NCBI RefSeq assembly: GCF_016775475.1
Contig: NZ_JAEUXJ010000021.1
Span: 1-48,230 of the forward strand
DNA: 48,230 nt
Direction: 5' to 3'
DNA from: Belnapia mucosa
GTDB taxonomy: Bacteria > Pseudomonadota > Alphaproteobacteria > Acetobacterales > Acetobacteraceae
In this document: one piece after another, positions 8,816 through 16,995 of the stretch
Numbering within the stretch: the first letter of the stretch is position 1
How the letters are laid out: every line of letters starts with the position of its first letter
Translations under genes and position numbers: made by a program
The notes under the pieces: generated by a model
Told to the model about the DNA's origin: nothing
The model's database searches: none
What the model saw: only the letters and a program-made list of their open reading frames with translations

Positions 8816-9432
8816 ACAGGCCCTTCTGTCTCGAGCACGGCGTCGCCATGCGGCAGGGCGCCGGGGCGTTCAAGCTCGACCTGGCGGGGGTGATCGCAGA
8901 CGAGGAGAACGACCTCACGCCGACGATGCGGCGGCTGCTGTCCGAGCTGTGGGAGGAACTGCGCGCGCTCGAAGAGCGCATCGCTGACGTCTCCCGCGGA
9001 ATCGAGGCCACGGCAACCACCCACGATGTCGCACGGCGTCTTGCCACCATCCCCGGCATTGGCCCCCTCGGTGCCACGGCCATCATCGCCGCCGTCGGAG
9101 AGGGACGGCAATTCAGGAAGGCGCGCGATCTCGCTGCCTGGATCGGCCTCGTGCCGAGGCAGCACTCGACCGGCGGAAAGACCACCCTCCTCGGCATCAG
9201 CAAGCGGGGTAATCCCTATATCCGCCGCCTGCTGATCCACGGTGCCTGCTCGTGCCTGATGCATCTCGACCGAAGCCGCGACCGGCTTGGAGCCTGGCTG
9301 GATCAGTTGCGGGCAAGGATGCATCCCAACAAGGTCGTGGTCGCGCTAGCGGCGAAGATGGCACGCGTCGCCTGGGTGATCCTGAACAGGCCCGGGGCAC
9401 TGTACGAACGGCGTGATCCCGCCTTCGCCTAA
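8816..9432 (+). pseudogene. IS110 family transposase, 5'-truncated
   Basis: Only the C-terminal ~205 residues remain. The Transposase_20 domain is clear: LATIPGIGPLGATAIIAAVG, then WIGLVPRQHSTGGKTTLLGISKRGN with the Ser of the expected nucleophile motif. The DEDD domain that should precede it is absent, so the copy cannot transpose alone. The frame is open upstream of the ATG at 8848 to about 8830 (CLEHGVA, typical of the family), showing that the break lies close to 8820. The 3' non-coding part to about 9675 looks preserved. It is a different lineage from the complete copy at 461-1814. Confidence 0.85.
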
Positions 9433-9675
9433 GCGCCCCTGGTCGCAGCTTGCGAGGCTCGAGGGAGTGATGACGAAGCAGACGATCGGCGCGCCGTAAG
9501 CCCTTTCAGGGAAAACGGGCTCCGTGCCCTTGCCAGTATCTGGGAACGGCGCGCGCGGATCTCATCATGGCCTGGTCGCAACAGCGGCTCACGCGCGAGA
9601 GGCCGGATACATTGACGCAAGTGCTGTCGTGATCACCAACTCGTCCCTTGCTGGGGAGGGGCGGACCATACATTT
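9433..9675 (+). ncRNA. 3' non-coding end of the truncated IS110; possible bridge RNA relic
   Basis: About 240 bases follow the transposase stop without a credible gene. They end in a GGGGAGGGGCGGACCAT stretch just before the IS3 remnant. Position and length match the 3' end where IS1111-type elements encode their bridge RNA. No loops were assigned, and the element is truncated at its other end. Confidence 0.3.
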
Positions 9676-9944
9676 CCCGAGGCGGCTTCCTTGAGCACCA
9701 GCTTCTCGAGCGTCAGCTCCGCCACCGCCTTCCGCAGCCTGCCATTCTCCTACTCCAGCAGCTTCAGGCGCTTCACCTGGTCCAGCTTCAAGCCGCCATA
9801 CTCGCTCCGCCACCGATAGTAGGTCTGCTCCGTCACCCCGATCGTGCGCACCGCCTCGGCCGCCGTCTTTCCCTGCGCCAGCAACACCTCAACCTGCCGC
9901 AGCTTTGCCACGATCTCCTCCGGATTGTGGTGCTTCCTCGTCAT
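9676..9944 (-). pseudogene. IS3 family orfA remnant with internal stop
   Basis: Residues 1-64 form a typical IS3-family orfA HTH (MTRKHHNPEEIVAKLRQVE, then GVTEQTYYRWRSEYGG). A TAG stop then interrupts the leucine-zipper region after LKLLE. Beyond the stop the same frame continues with ENGRLRKAVAELTLEKLVLKEAA, so a Gln-to-stop change is likely. The sequence breaks off near 9680, where IS110-derived DNA begins. No orfB is present. This is a dead fragment. Confidence 0.8.
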
Positions 9945-9992
9945 CCCAAAACCCTCCGCGCCTCGCCAGCCTCACATACCGGCGGATCGCTT

Positions 9993-10145
9993 CTACGGGG
10001 TCGGGTCATCCACTGCCCCCGGCGTGAACCAGACCGTCAGGCTGCCGCGAGCCCGCAGGCCGGCGTTGTACTTGGCCCAGTTGGTCACCCGGTACTGCTG
10101 CTTCGGAATGTGATGGCGCCGAGCGGCCTTCAGTTTGAACGGCAT
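9993..10145 (-). pseudogene. IS5 family transposase N-terminal stub
   Basis: Fifty residues beginning MPFKLKAARRHHIPKQQYRVTNW and reading GLRARGSLTVWFTPGA match the start of the complete IS5 transposase at 34439-35347. The frame then ends at a stop a few codons after WFTPGA. Everything downstream, including all DDE residues, is missing. It abuts the IS3 remnant, so the two fragments mark an old rearrangement junction. Confidence 0.75.
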
Positions 10146-10240
10146 GAGGAGTGGCCATGCAGGGTGAGGGGGCCTCGCCCAGGCCTCACCCTACCCAAAG
10201 CCGCCCAGGCCGGCGACCGCTGCAACAAGGCGAGGTCAGG

Positions 10241-11035
10241 CTACCGGACGGCAGAAAGGAAATGGTTTTCCTGCGGAACGGCCATGCCGGTGTCGTCAAT
10301 GTAGCCTTTCAGCTGTTCGGCCACATGGGCGCCAAATTTGGCTTTGTCGTCCTCGGACAGGGCGGTGAACAGACCAGCCGCGGGCGTCGCCTGTATGAAG
10401 CCGACGGCGAACTTGGCGGCATCGGGATAACGGATGGTCCGAGTTTCAAATCGAACCTTCGCGTCTTTCAGGCCAGCATCCTGTACGAGGCTGTGAAGCT
10501 CTTCTACCGTGTTCAGCGAATAGGCGAGGGGAATCCACTCTCCCGCTTCAGAACCGAGGAACCTACTGATGGCGTCCGCCAGAGCGACGATGAATGGTTG
10601 GCGCTCTCGAGCGCCCCATACATTAAGCGACAGCCGACCGCTTGGCGCCAGGACGCGGGCCATTTCCTTCATCGCTAGTTTACGATCAGGAAAATACTGA
10701 AGTCCTTGCTGACACAACACGACATCGAAGCTGCGATCCGGGAAGGGCATCTCAGCGACGCTGGCGAGGTGCCATTCAATTCCGGGTTCCTGCCGCGCGA
10801 CATTGAGCATCGGCTCGTTCACGTCCAGGCCAACAATCTTGCATTGAGCGCCGCTGACGGCGGTGATGCGCTTCGCGACAAATCCAGTGCCGCAGGCAAC
10901 GTCGAGCACTCGATCTCCGTCACTACAGTGCGCATCTCGGATAAGTTCGTCGGTAAACGGTGCCATGAAAGGTTGGAGATAGTGAGTGTATGCCTCTGGT
11001 GCATCACCCGAAAGTTGATAGCCACTCATGTCCAT
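10241..11035 (-). CDS. Class I SAM-dependent methyltransferase
   Basis: This 264-residue protein has the Rossmann methyltransferase fold of the UbiE/Methyltransf_11 type. Motif I reads VLDVACGTGFVAKRI (residues ~43-57), the acidic motif II is in KIVGLDVNEPML, and the motif IV region reads MPFPDRSFDVVLCQQGLQYFPD. The C-terminal half, with VEELHSLVQDAGL, is typical of small-molecule methyltransferases. It appears complete. The nearest gene upstream on this strand starts 1.07 kb away, so it may be transcribed alone. The substrate is unknown. Codon use is a little less GC-rich than in neighbours such as 11146-12105. Confidence 0.85.
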   Translation of the reverse strand: MDMSGYQLSGDAPEAYTHYLQPFMAPFTDELIRDAHCSDGDRVLDVACGTGFVAKRITAVSGAQCKIVGLDVNEPMLNVARQEPGIEWHLASVAEMPFPDRSFDVVLCQQGLQYFPDRKLAMKEMARVLAPSGRLSLNVWGARERQPFIVALADAISRFLGSEAGEWIPLAYSLNTVEELHSLVQDAGLKDAKVRFETRTIRYPDAAKFAVGFIQATPAAGLFTALSEDDKAKFGAHVAEQLKGYIDDTGMAVPQENHFLSAVR

Positions 11036-11145
11036 TCTCCTCCCGATAATAAATACTATTAATTGGTAGCTTCGATTGTAAGGCGTGACTGTATATTGGG
11101 TGCAACCACGCAGCTATTAGGGCACCAAACTTCAGGTGTTACTCA

Positions 11146-12105
11146 CTAACTGCCTGGGAACCGTCTAGCCTCGCGACGGGCTTCATAAGCTTTGGCGTGA
11201 AGATACGCAGCCTCGTGCAGTTCATCGGGCAGGCCCGCGCGGCGCGCTGCGTCAAGCAAGAAGCCCAGGATGTGGTCGGCCTCGATCCGACCGCCGGCCT
11301 CCAGGTCGCGCAGCATCGAGGCGGTAGCGCCGGCACTGCCCGGAACTGCGGTCCGGAAGAAGGGCAAGAACTCCCGCTCCATCGCCTCGGACCGCACCGG
11401 GTAACCGTGCGCGGCAGCGATCGCCGCATTGCGCTGGAGGAGCCGCTCCAGCCACGCACCACCCTGAGGCGCGTGGGCGATCTCGCCAAGGTTTGCGCGC
11501 ATCAGCACGGTCGCTGCAGCCAAGGCACCGAGGAAGGTGAGCTTCTCCCACATCCGGCCGCGGATATCGGACACTGCTTCAACCTTGATCGGCGTGCGGG
11601 CGAAGGCAGCCTCCAAGGCCAGGACGCGCTCCGTGGTCCGCCCATCCAGTTCACCGAACTCGAGCGCCGTGAATGGGGCGAGGTGCCGGACCACGCCCTC
11701 GAGCGCTAGCGTCGCCTGCACCTTGGCCAGCCCGCCGAGCACGCGCCCCTTCCCGAAAGCAGCCTCAAGCGTGTCGATGTGCGACAGACCGTTGAGCAGT
11801 GGCAACACCGCCGTGCGCTCGTCGACCGCCGGGCGGATCGCGGCGACGGCAGCCTCGAGGTCATAAGCCTTGCAGGTCAGGAGCACCACGTCCCAGCCAG
11901 GTTCAACCTCCTCCGCAAGCAGCGCGGTCACGGGACTGCGAAAGTCGCCGGTGCTTGGGCTCTCGATCACCAGTCCATCTCGGTCGAGCTGCTTTTTGCG
12001 CCCGGGCCGGACCAGGAAAGCTACCTCCTTGACAACGCCAGCCTGCGCCAGGCGGCCGCCAAAGTATCCACCGACCGCACCGGCGCCCATCACCAAGATC
12101 CGCAT
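11146..12105 (-). CDS. 2-dehydropantoate 2-reductase family protein (PanE/ApbA-like)
   Basis: This 319-residue NADPH-dependent reductase starts with the nucleotide-binding motif MRILVMGAGAVGGYFGGRLA. It carries the family's VLLTCKAYDLEAA and PLLNGLSHIDTLEAAFG motifs (the KxxN-type catalytic region), and the C-terminal ApbA domain with MWEKLTFLGALAAATVL. Classic PanE reduces ketopantoate to pantoate. In catabolic clusters like this one, paralogues often act on other 2-oxo acids, so I do not assign panE. It lies next to a truncated GMC oxidoreductase on the same strand, with a 38-base gap. Length is normal. Confidence 0.87.
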   Translation of the reverse strand: MRILVMGAGAVGGYFGGRLAQAGVVKEVAFLVRPGRKKQLDRDGLVIESPSTGDFRSPVTALLAEEVEPGWDVVLLTCKAYDLEAAVAAIRPAVDERTAVLPLLNGLSHIDTLEAAFGKGRVLGGLAKVQATLALEGVVRHLAPFTALEFGELDGRTTERVLALEAAFARTPIKVEAVSDIRGRMWEKLTFLGALAAATVLMRANLGEIAHAPQGGAWLERLLQRNAAIAAAHGYPVRSEAMEREFLPFFRTAVPGSAGATASMLRDLEAGGRIEADHILGFLLDAARRAGLPDELHEAAYLHAKAYEARREARRFPGS

Positions 12106-12143
12106 TGTCGCCCCCCAATGTTTCTTATGTCACTGCATCAGAC

Positions 12144-12917
12144 TCACCGCGCGATACCAAGCCATTCCAATTTTGCGCTCGTCGATTTTTTTTGCGCAGA
12201 GCCTACGAAACGCTTGGCCATGACTTGCGTCAGTCGCTTCCAACTCGCTCGGTCACGCATCCGGTCGACCAGGGTGTCAGGCAGGACTTTTAAGTTGGCG
12301 CGACCTCGCGCCCGAAGCAAATAGGCGATTGCCGTCGACATCCGAACATTGTCGCTCGTGATGTTCCACGGCCCTGAACCGGCACCGGATCTACTTGGGT
12401 GGTTATGATCGTGTATGGTTACAAATTCGAGTAGTTCGCAAACACGAAGGAATGCCTTTTGCGCTGGCCATAGCTCGGAATCGGCGTAACGACGGATCGG
12501 TGTTGGGCCGCCAATGCCATGAACATCCCGGCTGCCACCGAGATCATGCTCCATGCGCATAAACACGGGTAGGACCTTGGCCCAAGTCCAGTCGACACCG
12601 CCCAGTGCTGCCCATTCATCGTAATCGGACGGCATGCCACGTAGGGCTAAGCAGGCGTTGACGCTGGAAGACCCGCCGATGACCTTGCCGCGCGGATAGG
12701 GCACTGACCGACCTGGCACTATCTCGGCCTCACAGCCCCAGCTATGATCGTGAGCAACACGACGGCAGTTCAGTAATGTGGCCGGAGTGGTCTCGATATC
12801 CTTGTAGTCCGGGCCAGCCTCGATCAGCAGCACCGTTCGTCTGGCATCCTCAGACAGGCGCGCTGCCAACACAGCACCCGAGAATCCACCTCCGACAATG
12901 ATTTCGTCGAATTGCAC
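12144..12917 (-). pseudogene. GMC oxidoreductase, 3'-truncated
   Basis: The first ~218 residues are the N-terminal half of a glucose-methanol-choline flavoprotein. They include the FAD motif IIVGGGFSGAVLAARLSE, the PS00623-type block PRGKVIGGSSSVNACLALRG and RMSTAIAYLLRARGRANLKVLPDTLVDR. Family members are about 530 residues long and end with the catalytic His-containing C-terminal domain, which is absent here. From about residue 219 (MRDRASWKRLTQVM...) the sequence no longer looks like GMC and probably comes from inserted DNA. The product should not be an active oxidase. It belonged to the minus-strand catabolic block. Confidence 0.82.
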
Positions 12918-13202
12918 TGATTGACCCCATTGCAGTTCTACTTAGCAGCTGTCTGCTGGTAGCCGCCGCTCGTAGGATTGCATTTGTTGAGACGAGGCGC
13001 GCGATCCAATTCCTTAGGTGCGACAACATTGCTGTTGCCAAGCGCGGTGGGCCCGCAGCTCGTCATCGACTGGATGCCGAGCCAGGCGCATCTCCGTCGT
13101 GCTACTGTTGCGCTCGTAATGCTCGAGGCAGCATAGACGGAGCTCGCCGTCCAACTCGTGACGCCAGGTTTGACGTGAGTGCTGACAGAACCAGTTGGGC
13201 GA
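12918..13202. other. Intergenic stretch without a supported gene
   Basis: The 285 bases between the GMC remnant and the Bug protein gene show no start codon with a ribosome-binding site and no recognisable protein. A minus-strand frame overlapping it is mostly a shadow of the Bug gene. Its end (TSCGPTALGNSNVV) is unlike anything I recognise. Confidence 0.4.
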
Positions 13203-14180
13203 TCAGTGCATCGGCCGCACGCCATAGATCCGGGCGCGCTCTGCCCAGTGCTGGCTGTTCTCATCAACCACGCGCGCCAATTCATCGGGTGTGCCGGCGC
13301 GCGGCACCATGCCAAGTGGCCTGACCTTCTCGGCAAAGTCCGGCTCTCCGGCCACCGCACGAACGTCGCCGGCGATCCGCTCGCGTAGAGAGGCAGGCAT
13401 GCTGCGTGGAGCGAAGAACCCCAACGTGCCTTGGAAGGTCAGGTCAGGAAAGCCGGCTTCGGTCACGGTCGGAACGTCCGGGGTGGCGGGAGAGCGCACG
13501 GGGTTGGTGACCGCCAGCAGCTTCAGCGTTCCGGCGCGCGCCTGCGGCAGGACAGCGGCTAACGGCAGCATGAGCAACTGCAGGCGGCCCTGCGTCAGGT
13601 CAGGCAAAGCGAGCACAGGCGAGCGGTACGAGACATATTGCATGTCAAGGTTCTGCTGACGGACAAAGCCCACCATCGCCAGGTAGGGGTCGCCCCCGGC
13701 CGAGGCCCAATTCAGCTTTCCCGGCTGCTCGCGGATGGCTGCCACAACCTCCGCCAGGTTGGTCAAGGCCGGCGAGTTCGGCGCCACGACCGCCATCCAA
13801 TCGAATACGCCGATTGAGACCGGCGCAATCTCCGCCGGGTCGAAGGGCAGCCTGGCATAGAGCAGCGGGGCGACGGTCAAAGCGGAGATGAAGGTGAACA
13901 GCAGGGCATGCCCGTCGCGCTGCTGCGTCAAATGCTCAACCGCCAGCGTACCGTCGGCGCCGGCGCGGTTTTCTACGGTTACCGGCGTGCCCCAACGGGC
14001 GGCGAGACGTTCGGCATAGAGCCGCGCCGCGACATCCGGCGAGGTGCCGGGCCCACCGGGTGTTACCAGCCGCACCGCGCGGTCAGGCCAGGCGGGTTGC
14101 GCTCGCGCCGTGCTGCCGAAGGCATGGCTCGCTGTCGCCAACGCCAGGGCACGACGGCTGTGGCTTGGGAAATAGCGCAT
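13203..14180 (-). CDS. Bug/TctC family tripartite tricarboxylate transporter substrate-binding protein
   Basis: This 325-residue periplasmic binding protein has an N-terminal signal sequence (SRRALALATASHAFGSTARAQP, cleavage after ARA or AQP). The hallmark blocks are WPDRAVRLVTPGGPGTSPDVAARL and TVENRAGADGTLAVEHL, ligand-loop regions 1 and 2, then DVPTVTEAGFPDLTFQGTLGFFAP. These proteins bind carboxylates or related small acids for TctAB-type transporters. No tctA or tctB gene is present, so it is an orphan component, common in this protein family. It shares strand and direction with the flavin monooxygenase gene upstream (71-base gap) and is likely cotranscribed with it under the divergent LysR. 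The ATG at 14180 starts the signal peptide; the extension to 14213 is unlikely. Confidence 0.9.
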   Translation of the reverse strand: MRYFPSHSRRALALATASHAFGSTARAQPAWPDRAVRLVTPGGPGTSPDVAARLYAERLAARWGTPVTVENRAGADGTLAVEHLTQQRDGHALLFTFISALTVAPLLYARLPFDPAEIAPVSIGVFDWMAVVAPNSPALTNLAEVVAAIREQPGKLNWASAGGDPYLAMVGFVRQQNLDMQYVSYRSPVLALPDLTQGRLQLLMLPLAAVLPQARAGTLKLLAVTNPVRSPATPDVPTVTEAGFPDLTFQGTLGFFAPRSMPASLRERIAGDVRAVAGEPDFAEKVRPLGMVPRAGTPDELARVVDENSQHWAERARIYGVRPMH

Positions 14181-14251
14181 AGTGATACCTTTCTGATCGT
14201 GGGCAGCGGCCATAATGGCCAGACCCGTAGCAGTCGGAGCGAGCCGTCAGG

Positions 14252-15526
14252 TCAAGCTGGCGGCGAGAGCGACATCGCAAGCACGTCGTAAGACGGGCGG
14301 GTGTTCACGCCCTCCACCTCCAGTCCCGACAGCCTGCGGTAAGCGGCCGCGTGTTCTTCGCGTTCGGCGCGCGGCAGCACGGGCTCAATGTCGGCGAAGC
14401 CCTGCGGCGCCCGCTCCTCGGCGATGTCCATCATGGCCTCGGCACCCATGGCACGATTCTGCAGGGCGATATCGCGGGTGACCGGCAGCCGATCTGCCTC
14501 ATAAGTCCGCAGCGCGCCCTGGACATCGTCCGCTGCCTTGGCTAGGTGCCAAGCCAGCACGCGCGCGTCCAGGATAGCCTGCGAGCCGGCCTGCGAGCCG
14601 GCTGGCTGCATCGGATGCGCCGCGTCTCCCAGCAGGGTCACGCGGCCAAAACTCCAGCGATCCACTGGATCGCGGTCAAACTTGGGGAACTCGAGAACCA
14701 CCTCGGCGCGGTCGATGATGGCCGGAGCATCCAGCCAACCGAAGCGCCAGCCGGCGAAGTGGGAGGAGAAGACGCTCTTGTCCACGCTCCGGTTCCAATC
14801 CTCGCGTGGCGGCGCACCGCCGCTCTGCCCGAGCTCGGCCACCCAGTTGATGATCTCCCTGCCGTTCCCGGCGGGCCCCATCGAGTACGCGAGAAATTTC
14901 TGGTTCCGGTGCCCGGCGATGACCATGGTACGGCCGCCGAGAAAGGCCGGTCCCTCGGAAAGGCCGCGCCACATCAGCTGGCCAGCGAAGCGCAGGGCCT
15001 GGTCCGGGTAGTAATGCCGGCGCACCGCCGAATGCAGGCCATCCGCGCCGACCAGCACATCGCCCCGCTCGCTGTGAACGCGCTTTCCGCTCGCCGGATC
15101 GATGAAATGGGCGAGGACGCCATTTCCGTCCTGCTCGAAGCCCGCAAGGGCATGGCCGACGATGACGCGGTCCCGGCCGAGCCGGTCGCAGACGGCCTGG
15201 TGGAGCAGGGCCTGCAGGGCGCCGCGGTTGACGGCGTATTGTGGCCAGCGAAAGCCGCAAGCCAAGCCGCGCGGTTCTGCCCAGACTTCCTGGCCGTGCC
15301 TGTTGAAGAAACGCAGCGCCTCGATCGGCGCCGCGACCTCCGCAAGTCGTTCGAGGAGACCCATCTCGGCCAGCTCGCGCACCGCGGTGGGCTGCAGGTT
15401 GATGCCCAGACTTGGGGCGCCGATCCGTGGCGCGGCTTCGAAAAGCGTGGCGTTGATGCCGGCGGCGCGGAGGCTCAAGGCCGTGGTCAATCCGCCAATG
15501 CCAGCTCCGACGATGATGACTCGCAT
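14252..15526 (-). CDS. Flavin-dependent monooxygenase (PhzS/salicylate-hydroxylase-like)
   Basis: This 424-residue class A flavoprotein starts with MRVIIVGAGIGGLTTALSLRAAG, the GxGxxG FAD motif. The DG motif is in VLVGADGLHSAVRRHYYPD, and the GD motif with helix is GDAAHPMQPAGSQAGSQAILDARVLA. The C-terminal SGLEVEGVNTRPSYDVLA is characteristic of a PhzS-like subgroup. A small in-frame duplication (AGSQ repeated) is visible at the GD motif, where relatives usually have GSNGASQ. It is predicted to hydroxylate an aromatic or heteroaromatic acid using NAD(P)H and O2. It is the first gene of the minus-strand block and faces the LysR gene across 108 bases. Confidence 0.88.
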   Translation of the reverse strand: MRVIIVGAGIGGLTTALSLRAAGINATLFEAAPRIGAPSLGINLQPTAVRELAEMGLLERLAEVAAPIEALRFFNRHGQEVWAEPRGLACGFRWPQYAVNRGALQALLHQAVCDRLGRDRVIVGHALAGFEQDGNGVLAHFIDPASGKRVHSERGDVLVGADGLHSAVRRHYYPDQALRFAGQLMWRGLSEGPAFLGGRTMVIAGHRNQKFLAYSMGPAGNGREIINWVAELGQSGGAPPREDWNRSVDKSVFSSHFAGWRFGWLDAPAIIDRAEVVLEFPKFDRDPVDRWSFGRVTLLGDAAHPMQPAGSQAGSQAILDARVLAWHLAKAADDVQGALRTYEADRLPVTRDIALQNRAMGAEAMMDIAEERAPQGFADIEPVLPRAEREEHAAAYRRLSGLEVEGVNTRPSYDVLAMSLSPPA

Positions 15527-15634
15527 CGGATGTAATCCCCAAATCATCCTGATGGCGCGACCCTGCCTCGTGCCGGCGTAGCCAAACAGCTTCTTTTTTC
15601 GACATCCCTGTCGCTGTTAGGCTAATGGTGAACG
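15527..15634. promoter_or_regulatory. Divergent LysR/monooxygenase control region
   Basis: This 108-base gap separates the start of the flavin monooxygenase gene from that of the LysR gene. It holds a T-run and the inverted repeat CGACA-TCCC-TGTCG at 15600-15613, 22 bases before the LysR start codon. A divergent arrangement with a shared operator is the classic LysR layout. The site is a guess from symmetry; it is not a perfect T-N11-A box. Confidence 0.45.
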
Positions 15635-16570
15635 ATGGATTGGACGGACCGCATTGGCCGGCGCATCAAGCTGCGGGATCTGCACGTGCTGCTTGCCGTG
15701 GTGGAATGCGGCAGCATGGCCAAGGCTGCCGAGAGCTTGGCCATTACTCACCCGGTGGTATCCAAGACCATCTCCGACCTGGAGCGGACGCTTGGCGTGC
15801 AACTGTTCGACCGGAGCGCCAAGGGTGTTGAGCTGACCGCCTACGGCCAGATCCTGCTGGACAGCGGTGCAATGGTGTTTGACGAGCTGCGGCAGGGATT
15901 GCGGCGGATCGAGCACTTGGCGGACCCTGGGGAGGGAGAGCTACGCATTGGCTGCCCTGACATCATGAACGCCGGGGTGATACCACCGCTCGTCGACGAG
16001 TTCCTGCGCCGTTGGCCCAAGGTGCGCTTGCACGTCCTGTACGCCGAGACAGGGGCTGGGCAGTTTCAACTTTTGCGCGAGCGCCGCGTCGACCTGCTGG
16101 TCGGGCGCCTGCCCATGAGTTCCACCGAGGAGGATCTCGCGGTGGAGTGCCTGTTCGACGAGCCCTTTCTAGCCTTCGCTGCAATGGGGAGCTCGTGGGC
16201 GCGCCGGCGCCGGATCGCGCTTGCTGAGCTCATGGGCGAGGCCTGGACCTTGCCGCCCTACGACAGCGTGCCTGGCGTGCTGATCGCCGGCATCTTTCGT
16301 GCCAGTGGTCTGGAGCCGCCACGCACCAGCGTTGTCACCCAATCGGCGAACTTGAGCGCCGCGCTGGTGGGCACCGGCAACTTCGTTGGCCTGCTGCCCA
16401 GCTCCGTGCTGCACTTCAGCGCCAAGCGGCTGTCGTTGAAGGGGTTACCAGTCCAGCTGCCAGACACGCGGATCAGCGTTTCCGTCATCACGCTCAAGCG
16501 ACGCACCTTGAGCCCGCTCGCGGAGCTGTTTGTCCAGTGCGCCCGTGAGGTCACCAAGCCGCTCTCCTGA
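15635..16570 (+). CDS. LysR family transcriptional regulator
   Basis: This 311-residue protein has an N-terminal winged HTH (residues ~13-72: LRDLHVLLAVVECGSMAKAAESL, then KTISDLERTLGVQLFDRS). A LysR substrate-binding domain follows (residues ~95-300, beginning GELRIGCPDIMNAGVIPPLVDEF). The start MDWTDRIGRRIKLRDL is typical for regulators next to Bug-type binding proteins. It is divergent from the flavin monooxygenase and Bug genes, and probably activates them in response to the pathway substrate. It appears complete. Downstream lies a decayed LuxR gene and the nested IS pair. Confidence 0.92.
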   Translation: MDWTDRIGRRIKLRDLHVLLAVVECGSMAKAAESLAITHPVVSKTISDLERTLGVQLFDRSAKGVELTAYGQILLDSGAMVFDELRQGLRRIEHLADPGEGELRIGCPDIMNAGVIPPLVDEFLRRWPKVRLHVLYAETGAGQFQLLRERRVDLLVGRLPMSSTEEDLAVECLFDEPFLAFAAMGSSWARRRRIALAELMGEAWTLPPYDSVPGVLIAGIFRASGLEPPRTSVVTQSANLSAALVGTGNFVGLLPSSVLHFSAKRLSLKGLPVQLPDTRISVSVITLKRRTLSPLAELFVQCAREVTKPLS

Positions 16571-16689
16571 CCCTCGGCCGGGCGGGGACGCAGGGGACTG
16601 CTGTTCCCTAGGCGTGGATCCGTTTTTTAGCTGAGCGCTGAGGGGAATTTGTTTGACAGGCCTTTGCCAGGATCTACAGGCTGCGTTTC

Positions 16690-16918
16690 GTGGTTTATGG
16701 GAACGGGGGTGACAGCTTCGCCACTGACGGCGTGGCTGCGCTGTTGTTTCTCGGCGATGGCCTCACGACACGCAATGACCGGCTGATCGGGCGCCAGGGC
16801 GGCCCAAGGCTCGAGGAGGCGGTCCGCGCCACCCTTGCCGACCCACAGAAGACACCCTCCCGGCCCGCTGCGGACCGTGTTGGTGCACTGGCGTGACCAG
16901 CTGCCGCTGATCGCCACC
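16690..16918 (+). pseudogene. LuxR-type regulator, 5' fragment
   Basis: The frame reads VAALLFLGDGLTTRNDRLIGRQGG. After one frameshift it reads PLRTVLVHWRDQLPLIATL. This matches the PAS-like middle part of LuxR-type regulators common in these bacteria (GDGL..RNGRL...). It ends exactly at the CTAG duplication of the IS481 element. The other part of the gene resumes in frame at 19306 (APLVSAATGPLGALVLLHDPE). Joining across one CTAG copy gives a continuous ATLAPLV reading. The gene start is not recognisable, so the 5' end is also decayed. Confidence 0.65.
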
Positions 16919-16995
16919 CTAGATGTTTGATCCCAGGGTTTGATGGTGCAGTCTTTTCCCAGGCATGGAAGGACGCGCTGTACCGCCCGCGGTTT

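Noticed and set aside
14546..15535. 329-codon plus-strand frame
   Set aside because: It is a shadow of the flavin monooxygenase gene, whose FAD motifs and start are unambiguous.
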